From Maricaulis sp963976135 (lineage in GTDB: Bacteria > Pseudomonadota > Alphaproteobacteria > Caulobacterales > Maricaulaceae), in NCBI RefSeq assembly GCF_963976135.1, contig NZ_CAXBKN010000014.1:1-41742 (forward strand): a stretch of DNA of 41,742 nucleotides. Reading direction: 5' to 3'. How positions within the stretch are numbered: position 1 is the first letter of the stretch; the number at the start of each line of letters is the position of its first letter. This document shows, one piece after another, positions 34,251-41,742 of the stretch. Made by a program: the position numbers and the translations under genes. The notes below the pieces were generated by a model, which saw only the letters and a program-made list of their open reading frames with translations, searched no databases and was not told the DNA's origin.

Positions 34251-35422
34251 TATTTCCACTCCGAAAGATGCTGACGGGCAATAACGAGTTTTTGCACTTC
34301 CGACGCGCCCTCATAGATGCGCAGGGCGCGGATTTCGCGGTAGAGCGCTTCGGGCACCGACCCCTTGGTCACGCCCAGCCCGCCGAATAGCTGGACCGCC
34401 GTATCAATGGCCTTCTGCGCGGCTTCGGTAGCATAAAGCTTGGCCATGGCCGCTTCGCGAGTGATGCGCGCCGAGCCTGTGTCCTTGGTCCAGGCGGCGC
34501 GGTAGATCAATAGCGCGCTGGCATCGATATCGAGCGCCATCTCCGCCAATTGCGTCTGCACGCCCTGCTGGTCAGCGAGGGTGGCCCCGAAAAGTTTGCG
34601 GGTCGTGGCGCGGCCTGTCGCCTCGTCAAGCGCCCGGCGGGCAAAGCCGAGCGAGGCGGCACCGACCGTGGACCGGAACACATCCAGCGTTGCCATGGCG
34701 ATCTTGAAGCCGGCACCCGATGCGCCGATCAGGCTGGAGGCCGGTAGATGGCAATCCTCGAACACCAGGCGGGCAAGGGGGTGTGGCGCGATGGTCTCGA
34801 TGCGTTCGGCGACTTTCAGGCCAGGCGTGTTGGCGTCGAGGATGAAAGCGGACAGCCCGCGTGCGCCGGCCGCCTCGCCGGTGCGGGCGAAGACGACGTA
34901 GAAATCGGCTATGCCGCCATTGGAGATAAAGGTCTTTTCGCCCCTGAGGCGCCAGCCATCGCCGTCCGGTGTCGCGGTGGTGGCGATGGCGGCGACATCA
35001 GAGCCGGCCTCCGGCTCGGTCAGGGCGAAGGCGGCACACAGTTCGCCAGCGGCGACACCGGGCAGCCAGGACCGTTTCTGGGCCTCGGAGCCAAACAGCG
35101 AGATGGCGCCGGAACCCAGCCCCTGCATCGCGAACACGAAATCGGCCAGGCCGCAGCGATAGGCCAGATGTTCGCGCATCAGGCAGAGCGAGCGCACATC
35201 GAGGCTTTCGGTCGCGCCGCCATAGGCGGCCGGCACGCAATAGCGGGTCAGGCCGGACTCGCCGAGCGCTTTCAGGATGGCGCGGCAATCTCCATCGACA
35301 TCGTCATGGGTAGCAAAGCCGTGGGGGCCGAACCGGCTCTCGGCCCAGCCGCCGGCGAGGGTTGCCAATTCCCGGTGGGCATCCTCGAGAAAGGGCCAGT
35401 CGAGATAGCTGCGGTCGGCCAT
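34250..35422 (-). CDS. Acyl-CoA dehydrogenase
   Basis: This is a 390-residue flavin acyl-CoA dehydrogenase of normal length. Seen are the FAD/substrate segment CAAFALTEPEAGSDVAAI, WRLRGEKTFISNGG, FGATLADQQGVQTQLAEMALDI and the catalytic base Glu371 in RIYEGASEVQ. It begins directly after the crotonase-family gene stop and overlaps the thioesterase start by one base. In the proposed aminobenzoyl-CoA route it would oxidise the ring-reduced or ring-opened acyl-CoA and pass electrons to ETF; the exact substrate is not deducible. Confidence 0.94.
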   Translation of the reverse strand: MADRSYLDWPFLEDAHRELATLAGGWAESRFGPHGFATHDDVDGDCRAILKALGESGLTRYCVPAAYGGATESLDVRSLCLMREHLAYRCGLADFVFAMQGLGSGAISLFGSEAQKRSWLPGVAAGELCAAFALTEPEAGSDVAAIATTATPDGDGWRLRGEKTFISNGGIADFYVVFARTGEAAGARGLSAFILDANTPGLKVAERIETIAPHPLARLVFEDCHLPASSLIGASGAGFKIAMATLDVFRSTVGAASLGFARRALDEATGRATTRKLFGATLADQQGVQTQLAEMALDIDASALLIYRAAWTKDTGSARITREAAMAKLYATEAAQKAIDTAVQLFGGLGVTKGSVPEALYREIRALRIYEGASEVQKLVIARQHLSEWK

Positions 35423-36232
35423 TCAATTGCCCTCGAAGACGGGTTTCTGCCTGGCGATGAAAGCCGTGTAGGCGCGTTCAAAGTCCTTGGTCTGCATACA
35501 GATGGCCTGGGCCTGGGCCTCGGCCTCAATGGCGGTGTGCAGGCTCATATCCCATTCGGTATTGAGCTGGTTCTTGGTCATCGCATTGCCGAAATTCGGG
35601 CCTGAGGCGATGCGGGCGGCCCAGTCCCGGGCTGCGTCCATCAGCGCATCAGCGCTTGTGATGCGATTATAGAAGCCCCAATTCTCGCCCTCTTCGGCCG
35701 ACATGGAACGGCCGAGATAGAGGAGTTCCGAGGCGCGGCCCTGGCCGATAATGCGCGGCAGCATGGCGCAGGCGCCCATATCGCAGCCAGCGAGGCCAAC
35801 GCGGTTGAACAGGAAGGCGCATTTGGCTTCCGGCGTCGCGATGCGCAGGTCCGAGGCCATGGCCATGATCGCGCCAGCGCCAACACAGACGCCGTCAATG
35901 GCGGCGATGATCGGCTGCGGGCAATCGCGCATCGCCTTGACGAGATCGCCGGTCATGCGCGTAAAATCCAGCAATTCGGGCATGTCCATGCCCACCAGCG
36001 GGCCAATGATTTCATGGACATCACCACCGGAGCAGAAATTCCCGCCGGCGCCGGTGATAATGATCGCCTTGACCGATTTGACGTAGACGAGGGCACGGAA
36101 CATGTCGCGCAGCTCGGCATAGCTCTCAAAAGTCAGCGGGTTTTTGCGTTCGGGCCGGTTGAAGGTCACTGTGCCAATGCCATCGGCGAAGGACCAGAGA
36201 TAATGTGTCGGCGTATAATTCGTCGGGTCCAT
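35423..36232 (-). CDS. Crotonase-superfamily protein (annotated as enoyl-CoA hydratase, but catalytic Glu pair missing)
   Basis: This is a 269-residue crotonase-fold protein. The CoA/oxyanion region is FCSGGDVHEI and GVCVGAGAIMAMASD, followed by FLFNRVGLAGCDMGACAMLPR. The two glutamates of classical hydratases (rat Glu144 and Glu164) fall on Ile122 and Asn143 here. Asp151 (GCDMGA) lies where nucleophilic crotonases such as 4-chlorobenzoyl-CoA dehalogenase carry their catalytic Asp. This is by eye alignment, so a hydrolase or ring-cleaving role is as likely as hydration. The start at 36232 (MDPTNYTPTHYLWSF) fits the fold. It is first in the block of five tightly coupled genes running to the ligase. 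Confidence 0.9.
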   Translation of the reverse strand: MDPTNYTPTHYLWSFADGIGTVTFNRPERKNPLTFESYAELRDMFRALVYVKSVKAIIITGAGGNFCSGGDVHEIIGPLVGMDMPELLDFTRMTGDLVKAMRDCPQPIIAAIDGVCVGAGAIMAMASDLRIATPEAKCAFLFNRVGLAGCDMGACAMLPRIIGQGRASELLYLGRSMSAEEGENWGFYNRITSADALMDAARDWAARIASGPNFGNAMTKNQLNTEWDMSLHTAIEAEAQAQAICMQTKDFERAYTAFIARQKPVFEGN

Positions 36233-36358
36233 GGAGACTAATCCCTGTTTCCTCGGCCGGCGCCTGGCGCGGCCATGCCCGTTAAATGCGTGATTCCGGT
36301 GCGATACCCCCAAGACCTACGACGCCGCGCGGGCAGCGTCCACTCTCGCCGGCCTGGC

Positions 36359-37036
36359 TCAGGATGAGGGCGCGGCCAGCGTGCGCTGGCACAGGTCTGT
36401 CAGATGCCCGACCCAGTTGTGGGGCTGGTTGCCCTCCACGCTGATCAGCATTTGATAGCGCCGCGCGCCCCAGACGGCGAGCAGCAGGCTGGCGACCAGA
36501 TCGCGCTCTGGCTGCGGGCCTAGATCCTCAAGCGCGGCAATGCCTTCGCTCCATTTACTCGTCAGGGCGGCGAAGGCTCGGCTGTGCCGCTCCTGGTCCG
36601 CGATCTCGTTTTCCCGTTGCAGCATGGCGGCGTCAAAATAGGGCGAATCGGACCGGGTCCCGCAAGTGATCTCGACCAGCGTGCGGACGCGCTCCGGCCA
36701 GGGCTGGGCCGCGGGTGCGATGACGTCCCGGTCGATCTGGGCCAGCACCATCTCCATGGCGTGGCGGACATAACCGGAATGCAGCGCCGCCTTGTTGGGG
36801 AAATATCCATAGAGCGTGCCGATGGCGAAGCCGGCTTCGGCGGCGACGCTGCGGGTGGTTGCGGCCTCGGGGCCATCGCGGCGCCAAATCCGAACATAGG
36901 CGTCATATATGGCCTGGACGGTGAATTTCGCGCGGTCCTGGACTGGCCGTTTATGCGGGGCAGGCAAGGCATTCGGGGCCGGACGCGAGAGAGCAGCGGA
37001 ATCCGAACCCATGGGCGGTCTGGATCTGCTAGACAT
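36359..37036 (-). CDS. TetR/AcrR family transcriptional regulator
   Basis: This is a 225-residue regulator. After a Pro/Ala-rich tail of about 35 residues comes the TetR HTH (about 38-92): TVQAIYDAYVRIW, then TTRSVAAEAGFAIGTLYGYFPNKAALHSGYV. The C-terminal ligand domain is helical (MLQRENEIADQERHSRAFAAL). It is divergent from the DUF2855 gene with a 65-base gap holding a small palindrome. It lies 126 bases upstream of the crotonase gene on the same strand, so it probably controls both arms of the catabolic cluster, perhaps with an aryl-CoA ligand. Confidence 0.92.
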   Translation of the reverse strand: MSSRSRPPMGSDSAALSRPAPNALPAPHKRPVQDRAKFTVQAIYDAYVRIWRRDGPEAATTRSVAAEAGFAIGTLYGYFPNKAALHSGYVRHAMEMVLAQIDRDVIAPAAQPWPERVRTLVEITCGTRSDSPYFDAAMLQRENEIADQERHSRAFAALTSKWSEGIAALEDLGPQPERDLVASLLLAVWGARRYQMLISVEGNQPHNWVGHLTDLCQRTLAAPSS

Positions 37037-37049
37037 AAGTCACCGACTT
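37037..37049. promoter_or_regulatory. Candidate operator palindrome between tetR and DUF2855 genes
   Basis: AAGTCACCGACTT is a 5-bp inverted repeat with a 3-base centre directly against the start codon of the TetR gene, in the only divergent gap of the cluster. It could be an autoregulatory operator, but it is short and overlaps the ribosome-site region. Confidence 0.35.
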
Positions 37050-37101
37050 CCCGTGTATTCTTCCGTTGCTGCCCAGCCCAACCCAGCCAAGCAAGGTCAT
37101 C

Positions 37102-38205
37102 ATGAACGCTCCGATCACTATTTCCCGCCTGTTCACCGATAAATCCGATCTTGGTCGCACCGAATTGCGCGAGCATCAGCAAGGCCCGCTGGGAAAAGGG
37201 GAGATATTGCTCGAAATCAAGAGCTTCTCCCTGACCACAAACAATATCACCTATGCCGCATTTGGCGATGCGATGCAGTACTGGAATTTCTTCCCGACCG
37301 GGGAGGAAGGGTTCGGACACATGCCGGTCTGGGGCTTTGCCGATGTCATCGCGTCCACTACCCCCGGGATTGCCGCAGGTGAACGCTTCTATGGCTATTA
37401 CCCTATTGCCAGTCACGTCTTGATGCGCCCCGGCCGGATCTCGCCGCGTGGCTTCTATGATGTGCTCGACCACCGGATCGATCTGGTCTCGGCCTACAAC
37501 CAGTACAGCCGCTGTAGCGAGGACCCCGTCTACCGCTCCGACCGCGAGGATTTGCAGGCCCTGTTCCGGCCGCTTTTCGTTACCGCTTTCATGCTGGCCG
37601 ATTATCTCGAGGATAATGACTGGTTCGGGGCCCAGCAATTATTGCTCTCCAGCGCGTCGAGCAAGACGGCCTATGGCACGGCCTTCTGCCTGCTCAGCGA
37701 GGACCGGGTCACGCTGGCGGCGCTGACCTCGCCGCGCAATGCGGATTTCGTGCGCGGGCTTGGCTGTTATGAAACGACGACGCTCTACGATGATATCGAG
37801 ACGCTTGATGCCTCAATCCCCACTGTCTATGTCGATTTCGCCGGCGATGCCGCCCTGCGGGCCCGGATCCATCATCATTTCGGGCCGTCCCTGATGCATG
37901 ATTGTGTTGTCGGGGCCGCCCATAATGCACCCGTCTCCAGACCGGTCGACATGCCCGGTCCGGCGCCGAAATTCTTCTTCGCGCCGGAGCAGATCGCCAA
38001 GCGCAACAAGGATTGGGGCCCGGACGCGTTCAATGCGCGTTTCAATGATGCGCAGGAAGCCTTTTTCGCCCAGCTCGACAGCGCCGAGCCGGCCTGGATG
38101 ACGGTCAAGACCGGCCAGGGTTTCGAGGCGGCGCAGGCGGTGATCAGGACGCTGGCCGAAAGCGGCGGCGACCCGGCCATGGGCCATATGATCGAACTGG
38201 GCTGA
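37102..38205 (+). CDS. DUF2855 family protein
   Basis: This is a 367-residue DUF2855 protein. The sequence has a medium-chain dehydrogenase-like look: an N-terminal strand-rich domain with GEILLEIKSFSLTTNNITYA and FPTGEEGFGHMPVWGFADVI, then a Rossmann-like part with LLSSASSKTAYGTAF. In this part the usual glycine-rich NAD(P)H loop is replaced by SSASSKTA. No zinc ligands of alcohol dehydrogenases are evident. The biochemical role of the family is not established to my knowledge. It is the only plus-strand gene in the cluster. AAGG lies 5 bases before the ATG at 37102. It diverges from the TetR gene and is closed by a shared hairpin terminator with the SDR gene. Confidence 0.88.
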   Translation: MNAPITISRLFTDKSDLGRTELREHQQGPLGKGEILLEIKSFSLTTNNITYAAFGDAMQYWNFFPTGEEGFGHMPVWGFADVIASTTPGIAAGERFYGYYPIASHVLMRPGRISPRGFYDVLDHRIDLVSAYNQYSRCSEDPVYRSDREDLQALFRPLFVTAFMLADYLEDNDWFGAQQLLLSSASSKTAYGTAFCLLSEDRVTLAALTSPRNADFVRGLGCYETTTLYDDIETLDASIPTVYVDFAGDAALRARIHHHFGPSLMHDCVVGAAHNAPVSRPVDMPGPAPKFFFAPEQIAKRNKDWGPDAFNARFNDAQEAFFAQLDSAEPAWMTVKTGQGFEAAQAVIRTLAESGGDPAMGHMIELG

Positions 38206-38224
38206 GCGATCGGACCGGAACACG

Positions 38225-38258
38225 GCCGGACCCGGGCGGATTATCACCCGGGTCCGGC
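38225..38258. terminator. Bidirectional hairpin between convergent DUF2855 and SDR genes
   Basis: GCCGGACCCGGG (38225-38236) pairs perfectly with CCCGGGTCCGGC (38247-38258) around the 10-base loop CGGATTATCA, midway between the two convergent stop codons. There is no strong T-run on either side. Confidence 0.7.
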
Positions 38259-38292
38259 ATGGATCCGGTCTTGGCCGAAAATGCCGGTATGG

Positions 38293-39051
38293 TTAAATTG
38301 CGCCGCCGGAGATGGTAATCGCCTGTCCTGACACGGATCCGCTGAGCGGCGAACACAGCCAGGCCACCGTTTCGGCGACTTCTTCGGGCTGGATCAGACG
38401 GCCCTGCGGGTTGGTCTTGGTCAGCTCCGAAAGGGCGTCCTCGCGTGACCGGCCGGTCTTGGCCATGATATTGGCGACCGAATTATCCACGATCGCGGTT
38501 TCGACATAGCCCGGGCAGACCGCATTGAAGGTCACGGCGGTGCCGGCATATTCCAGCGAGAGCGATTTGGTCAGCCCGACCACGGCGTGTTTCGAGGCGA
38601 CATAGGGCGCGATATAGGCGCCGCCACGCAGGCCGGCGATCGAGGCGATATTGATGATACGGCCATAGGCCGACTTCATCATCGGACCGATGACCGCCTG
38701 GGTGCAACGTACCAGTCCCTCGACATTCACCGCCTGGATGCGCTGCCATTCCTCCATCGAGGTGCGGTGGAAGGCGGCCGCGCCGACAATGCCGGCATTA
38801 TTGACCAGAATATCGATGGCCCCGCCGGCCGCGGCCTTGGCAAAGGCCGCTTCGACACTCTCCGCATCGGTGATGTCGAGCTGGATTGCTTCGGCGCCGG
38901 GAATGGTCTTGGCAGCGGCTTCCAGCCGGACCAGATCACGGCCCATGATCACCACTTGCGCGCCCTCGGCGGCGAGGCTTTTGGCGCAGGCCAGTCCGAT
39001 GCCCGTGCCGCCGCCGGTGATGACGGCGCGATGTCCTGTCAACTTGCTCAT
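38293..39051 (-). CDS. Short-chain dehydrogenase/reductase (3-hydroxyacyl-CoA dehydrogenase-like)
   Basis: This is a 252-residue classical SDR. The cofactor loop is TGGGTGIG (12-19), followed by NNAG (84-87), Ser137 in NIASIAG and the YxxxK pair Tyr150/Lys154 in APYVASKHA. Asp60 in QLDITD fits an NAD(H)-type sheet. The closest family look is 3-hydroxybutyrate or 3-hydroxyacyl-CoA dehydrogenase. Its ATG overlaps the stop of the monooxygenase/reductase gene (ATGA), so it is coupled to it. A role in oxidising or reducing the alicyclic hydroxy/oxo-acyl-CoA product is likely. Confidence 0.92.
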   Translation of the reverse strand: MSKLTGHRAVITGGGTGIGLACAKSLAAEGAQVVIMGRDLVRLEAAAKTIPGAEAIQLDITDAESVEAAFAKAAAGGAIDILVNNAGIVGAAAFHRTSMEEWQRIQAVNVEGLVRCTQAVIGPMMKSAYGRIINIASIAGLRGGAYIAPYVASKHAVVGLTKSLSLEYAGTAVTFNAVCPGYVETAIVDNSVANIMAKTGRSREDALSELTKTNPQGRLIQPEEVAETVAWLCSPLSGSVSGQAITISGGAI

Positions 39052-41342
39052 GCCTGGGGTGCTCCCTCTGCAGCGCGCGCGAGATTGCGCGTCAATTGAT
39101 CGAAGCCGGCCGCATATTGCGGCGGGATATGCACACCACGATACCCCAGTTCGGCCGCCGCGCGCAGCGTCCACATCGGATCAATCAGGTGCGGACGCGC
39201 CAGCGCCACCAGATCGGCGCGCCCGGCGGCGAGAATGGAATTGACGTGATCGGTCTCATAGATATTGCCGACCGCCATCGTCGCACAGCCGAGCTGATTG
39301 CGGATGCGGTCGGAAAACGGCGTCTGGAACATGCGGCCATAGACCGGGCGCGCCAGCGGGGTCGTCTGACCGGCCGAGACATCGATCAGATCGGCCCCGG
39401 CCTCGCGGAAGGCGCGGGCGATGGCGAGGCTGTCGGCCTCGGACAAGCCCTCATCGCCCAGCCAATCCGTCGCCGAGAGCCGCACGGCCATCGGCCTGTC
39501 ATCGGGCCAGACGGCGCGCATGGCATGGAAGACCTCCAGCGGGAAGCGCAGCCGGTTTTCAACCGGGCCGCCATATTCATCGCTGCGATGATTGGAGACC
39601 GGGGTGAGGAAGCTGGAGAGCAGATAGCCGTGGGCGCAGTGCAGCTCGACCATGTCGAAACCGGCTTCGAGCGCGCGGTGCGTCGCGGCGACGAAATCGG
39701 CCAGCACCGCATCCATATCGGCGCGGTCCATTTGCTTCGGCGTCTGGCTTGTCTCGCTCCAGGGCAGGGGTGAGGGCGCGATCAGCGGCCAATTGCCCGT
39801 CTCAAGCTGTCTGTCCGAGCCTTCCCAGGCGAGCCGTGTCGAGCCCTTGCGGCCGGCATGGGCCAGCTGGACCGCCATTTTGGCGCGGCTCTGGGAATGG
39901 GCGAAATCGGTGATCGCCCGCCAGGCCTTCACATGTTCATCGGTATAGAGGCCGGCACAGCCCGGCGAGATACGGCCATCGCGGCTGACATCGGTCATTT
40001 CGCTATAGACGAGGCCGGCTCCGCCCAGGGCGCGGGCGCCGTAATGCACGCTGTGGAAGGGGCCGGGCAGGCCATCCTCGGCGGAATACATGCACATCGG
40101 CGAGACGACGACGCGGTTTTCCAGCCGCATGCCCCGCAGCTCGAACGGCGCAAACATCGGCGGCCGCGCATCGGACTTGGCACCGCCGGTGGCCTGGCTG
40201 GTAAACCAGCTCTCGACGCCCGCCAGCCAGTCGGGGTCGCGCAGACGCAGATTTTCATGGCTGATACGCTGGGAGCGGGTCAGCAGCGAATAGGCGAATT
40301 GCTTGGGCTCGAAACCGAGATAGCGGTCGAGATGCTCGAACCATTCGGTTGAATTGCGCGCCGCGCTCTGCAATTTGAGCACTTCGACCGTGCGCACGGC
40401 CTGGTAATCCTTGAGGCCCTCGGCGACCGGCTTGTCGGTGCTGGTGAGGACATCGGCGAGCATGATCGCGTCTTCCAGCGCCAGCTTGGTGCCGGAGCCG
40501 ATCGAGAAATGGGCCGTATGGGCGGCATCCCCCAACAGGACGATATTGTCATGCACCCAGTTCTCGCACAGCACGCGCGGGAAATTGAGCCAGGCCGAGC
40601 CGCGCAGATGCCGCGCATTCGACATCAGATCATGACCGTCCAGCCAGGGCGCGAACAGGGCCTCGCTGGCGCGGCAGCATTCATCCTGGTCCATCTCGCC
40701 AAAGCCCAGTCCCTCCCAGGTCTCCGGGGCGCATTCAATGATGAAGGTCGAAGTCTCGTCATCGAAGCGATAGGCATGGGCCCAGACCCAGCCATGCGGC
40801 GTTTCGACAAATATGAAGGTGAAGGCGTCGAACACCTTGTGCGTGCCCAGCCAGACGAATTTATTGCGGCGCAGTTCGATATCCGGCTTGAAACTGCCGG
40901 CGAAACGGGTGCGGATCTTCGAGTTGAGCCCGTCGGAGGCGACGATCATGTCGGCATCGGCGAAGGCAGAGAGATCATCGCCGATCTCGGCCTCGAAATG
41001 CAGGCCGACGCCGAGTTCGCGCGCCCGGTCCTGCAGCAGGCTCAGGAGTTTCTGGCGCCCAATGCCGCAAAACCCGTGCCCGGTCGAGGTTTCGGTGACG
41101 CCCTTGATGACGACATCGATATCATCCCAATGCGCCAGGCTGGCACCGATGGCGGCAGCGCTGGCTGGATCATTGCGGCCGAGATTGTCCATCGTCTGGT
41201 CGGAGAAGACGACGCCCCAGCCGAATGTGTCGCCGGGCTTGTTGCGCTCATAGACATCGATGACGCAATCGGGATCGCGCAGTTTCATCGAGATCGCGAA
41301 ATAGAGGCCGGCGGGGCCGCCGCCAATACAGGCAATTTTCAT
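39048..41342 (-). CDS. Fused FAD monooxygenase/OYE reductase, probable 2-aminobenzoyl-CoA monooxygenase/reductase
   Basis: This is a 764-residue two-domain flavoenzyme. Residues 1-385 form a PHBH-type FAD monooxygenase (IGGGPAGLY at 6-14, FGWGVVFSD at 40-48, GDAAHTAHFSIGSG at 271-284). Residues 394-764 form an Old Yellow Enzyme-type FMN reductase (SPMCMYS, HAGRKG at 495-500, ELHCAHGYLLSSFLTP at 566-581, YGGPVENR at 590-597). This fusion is known from 2-aminobenzoyl-CoA monooxygenase/reductase of Azoarcus evansii, which hydroxylates and then reduces the ring in one polypeptide, and from salicylyl-CoA 5-hydroxylases. The kynureninase gene 25 bases upstream favours aminobenzoyl-CoA. The ATG at 41342 begins the FAD-binding strand; the longer open frame overlaps kynU. 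Confidence 0.87.
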   Translation of the reverse strand: MKIACIGGGPAGLYFAISMKLRDPDCVIDVYERNKPGDTFGWGVVFSDQTMDNLGRNDPASAAAIGASLAHWDDIDVVIKGVTETSTGHGFCGIGRQKLLSLLQDRARELGVGLHFEAEIGDDLSAFADADMIVASDGLNSKIRTRFAGSFKPDIELRRNKFVWLGTHKVFDAFTFIFVETPHGWVWAHAYRFDDETSTFIIECAPETWEGLGFGEMDQDECCRASEALFAPWLDGHDLMSNARHLRGSAWLNFPRVLCENWVHDNIVLLGDAAHTAHFSIGSGTKLALEDAIMLADVLTSTDKPVAEGLKDYQAVRTVEVLKLQSAARNSTEWFEHLDRYLGFEPKQFAYSLLTRSQRISHENLRLRDPDWLAGVESWFTSQATGGAKSDARPPMFAPFELRGMRLENRVVVSPMCMYSAEDGLPGPFHSVHYGARALGGAGLVYSEMTDVSRDGRISPGCAGLYTDEHVKAWRAITDFAHSQSRAKMAVQLAHAGRKGSTRLAWEGSDRQLETGNWPLIAPSPLPWSETSQTPKQMDRADMDAVLADFVAATHRALEAGFDMVELHCAHGYLLSSFLTPVSNHRSDEYGGPVENRLRFPLEVFHAMRAVWPDDRPMAVRLSATDWLGDEGLSEADSLAIARAFREAGADLIDVSAGQTTPLARPVYGRMFQTPFSDRIRNQLGCATMAVGNIYETDHVNSILAAGRADLVALARPHLIDPMWTLRAAAELGYRGVHIPPQYAAGFDQLTRNLARAAEGAPQA

Positions 41343-41367
41343 GGCTTGCGACCTTTCCAGATGGGTC

Positions 41368-41742
41368 TCAGGTAACGGCGGCACGCGTCGCGAAACGATC
41401 CTCGCGCCATTCGCCGGTCTGCATGATGTCCGCCAGCGCCTCGATCGCCAGCCAGACATCTTCATACCGGGTATAGAGCGGGGTGAAGCCGAAGCGCAAA
41501 ATATCCGGCGCCCGGAAATCACCGATCACGCCGCGCGCGATCAGGGCCTGCATGATGGCATAGCCCTCATCATGACGGATCGAGACCTGGCTGCCGCGCA
41601 GCGCCGCATCGCGCGGGCTGGCGAGTTCGAACCCGGTCAGCTGGTCCTCGCAAAGCGCGATGAAGAGATCACCCAGCGCCTGCGATTTCAGGCGGATCGC
41701 GGCCATCTCGGCCTCCAGCATCAGATCCAGCCCGCACTCCAG
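41368..41742 (-). CDS. kynU: Kynureninase, C-terminal part (5' end outside window)
   Basis: The last 124 codons of a gene run off the right edge; the frame is open to the final base (LECGLDLMLEAEMAAIR). The sequence matches the kynureninase C-terminus: LRGSQVSIRHDEGYAIMQAL, then ARGVIGDFRAPDILRFGFTPLY and the closing RFATRAAVT. The enzyme is a PLP-dependent hydrolase that splits L-kynurenine into anthranilate and L-alanine. The PLP lysine lies in the missing part. It is the most upstream gene seen of the catabolic operon and would supply anthranilate to the aryl-CoA ligase. Confidence 0.93.
   Translation of the reverse strand: MECGLDLMLEAEMAAIRLKSQALGDLFIALCEDQLTGFELASPRDAALRGSQVSIRHDEGYAIMQALIARGVIGDFRAPDILRFGFTPLYTRYEDVWLAIEALADIMQTGEWREDRFATRAAVT

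Overview
The window looks like a chromosomal segment of a high-GC alphaproteobacterium, most likely a Caulobacter relative in the Maricaulales/Hyphomonadaceae group. The reasons are the GC-rich third positions, an NDUFS4-type complex I accessory subunit, an SdhE-type assembly factor between recG and mfd, a PopA-like REC-REC-degenerate-GGDEF protein, a metal-type KdsA and a ZnuD-like TonB receptor. The taxon is an inference. I see no insertion sequence, phage gene, integrase, rRNA or CRISPR array.

Left part (1-6.2 kb): the end of a secreted DUF192 protein, tRNA-Pro(UGG), an NDUFS4-like complex I subunit, tRNA-Arg(UCU), then on the minus strand a zinc-type TonB-dependent receptor with two His/acid-rich loops. 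Two Zur-box-like palindromes lie in front of the receptor. Behind them is what reads as a frameshifted relic of a zur repressor gene. A two-gene sulfur operon follows: 3-mercaptopyruvate sulfurtransferase and cystathionine beta-lyase, overlapping by ATGA.

Middle part (6.2-31.5 kb): mostly housekeeping genes, densely packed and often convergent with overlapping stops. They are a DUF6134 protein, photolyase, KdsA, DUF3089, DUF502, RecG, SdhE, Mfd, the PopA-like protein, alpha-methylacyl-CoA racemase, an orphan 83-residue gene behind two tandem terminators, a WYL regulator, a YihY/BrkB membrane protein, and a 3-oxoacid CoA-transferase operon whose two subunit genes are separated by an unknown secreted-looking protein. 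Next come an RND pump permease with its adaptor and a secreted tandem retropepsin-like/PDZ protein.

Right part (30-41.7 kb): a catabolic island, almost all on the minus strand. Reading right to left: kynureninase (C-terminus only), a fused flavin monooxygenase/Old-Yellow-Enzyme reductase of the 2-aminobenzoyl-CoA/salicylyl-CoA hydroxylase type, an SDR, then a divergent DUF2855/TetR pair, then a tightly overlapping operon of crotonase-fold protein, acyl-CoA dehydrogenase, 4HBT thioesterase, Rid-family protein and an aryl-CoA ligase, followed by a stand-alone Lrp ligand-binding domain and L-serine ammonia-lyase. Together these support a CoA-thioester route for anthranilate made from tryptophan/kynurenine: anthranilate, 2-aminobenzoyl-CoA, dearomatised oxo-cyclohexene-carbonyl-CoA, then beta-oxidation-like steps. 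This is the most interesting system in the window. Two of its enzymes, the crotonase and the Rid protein, lack the residues that define their textbook reactions.
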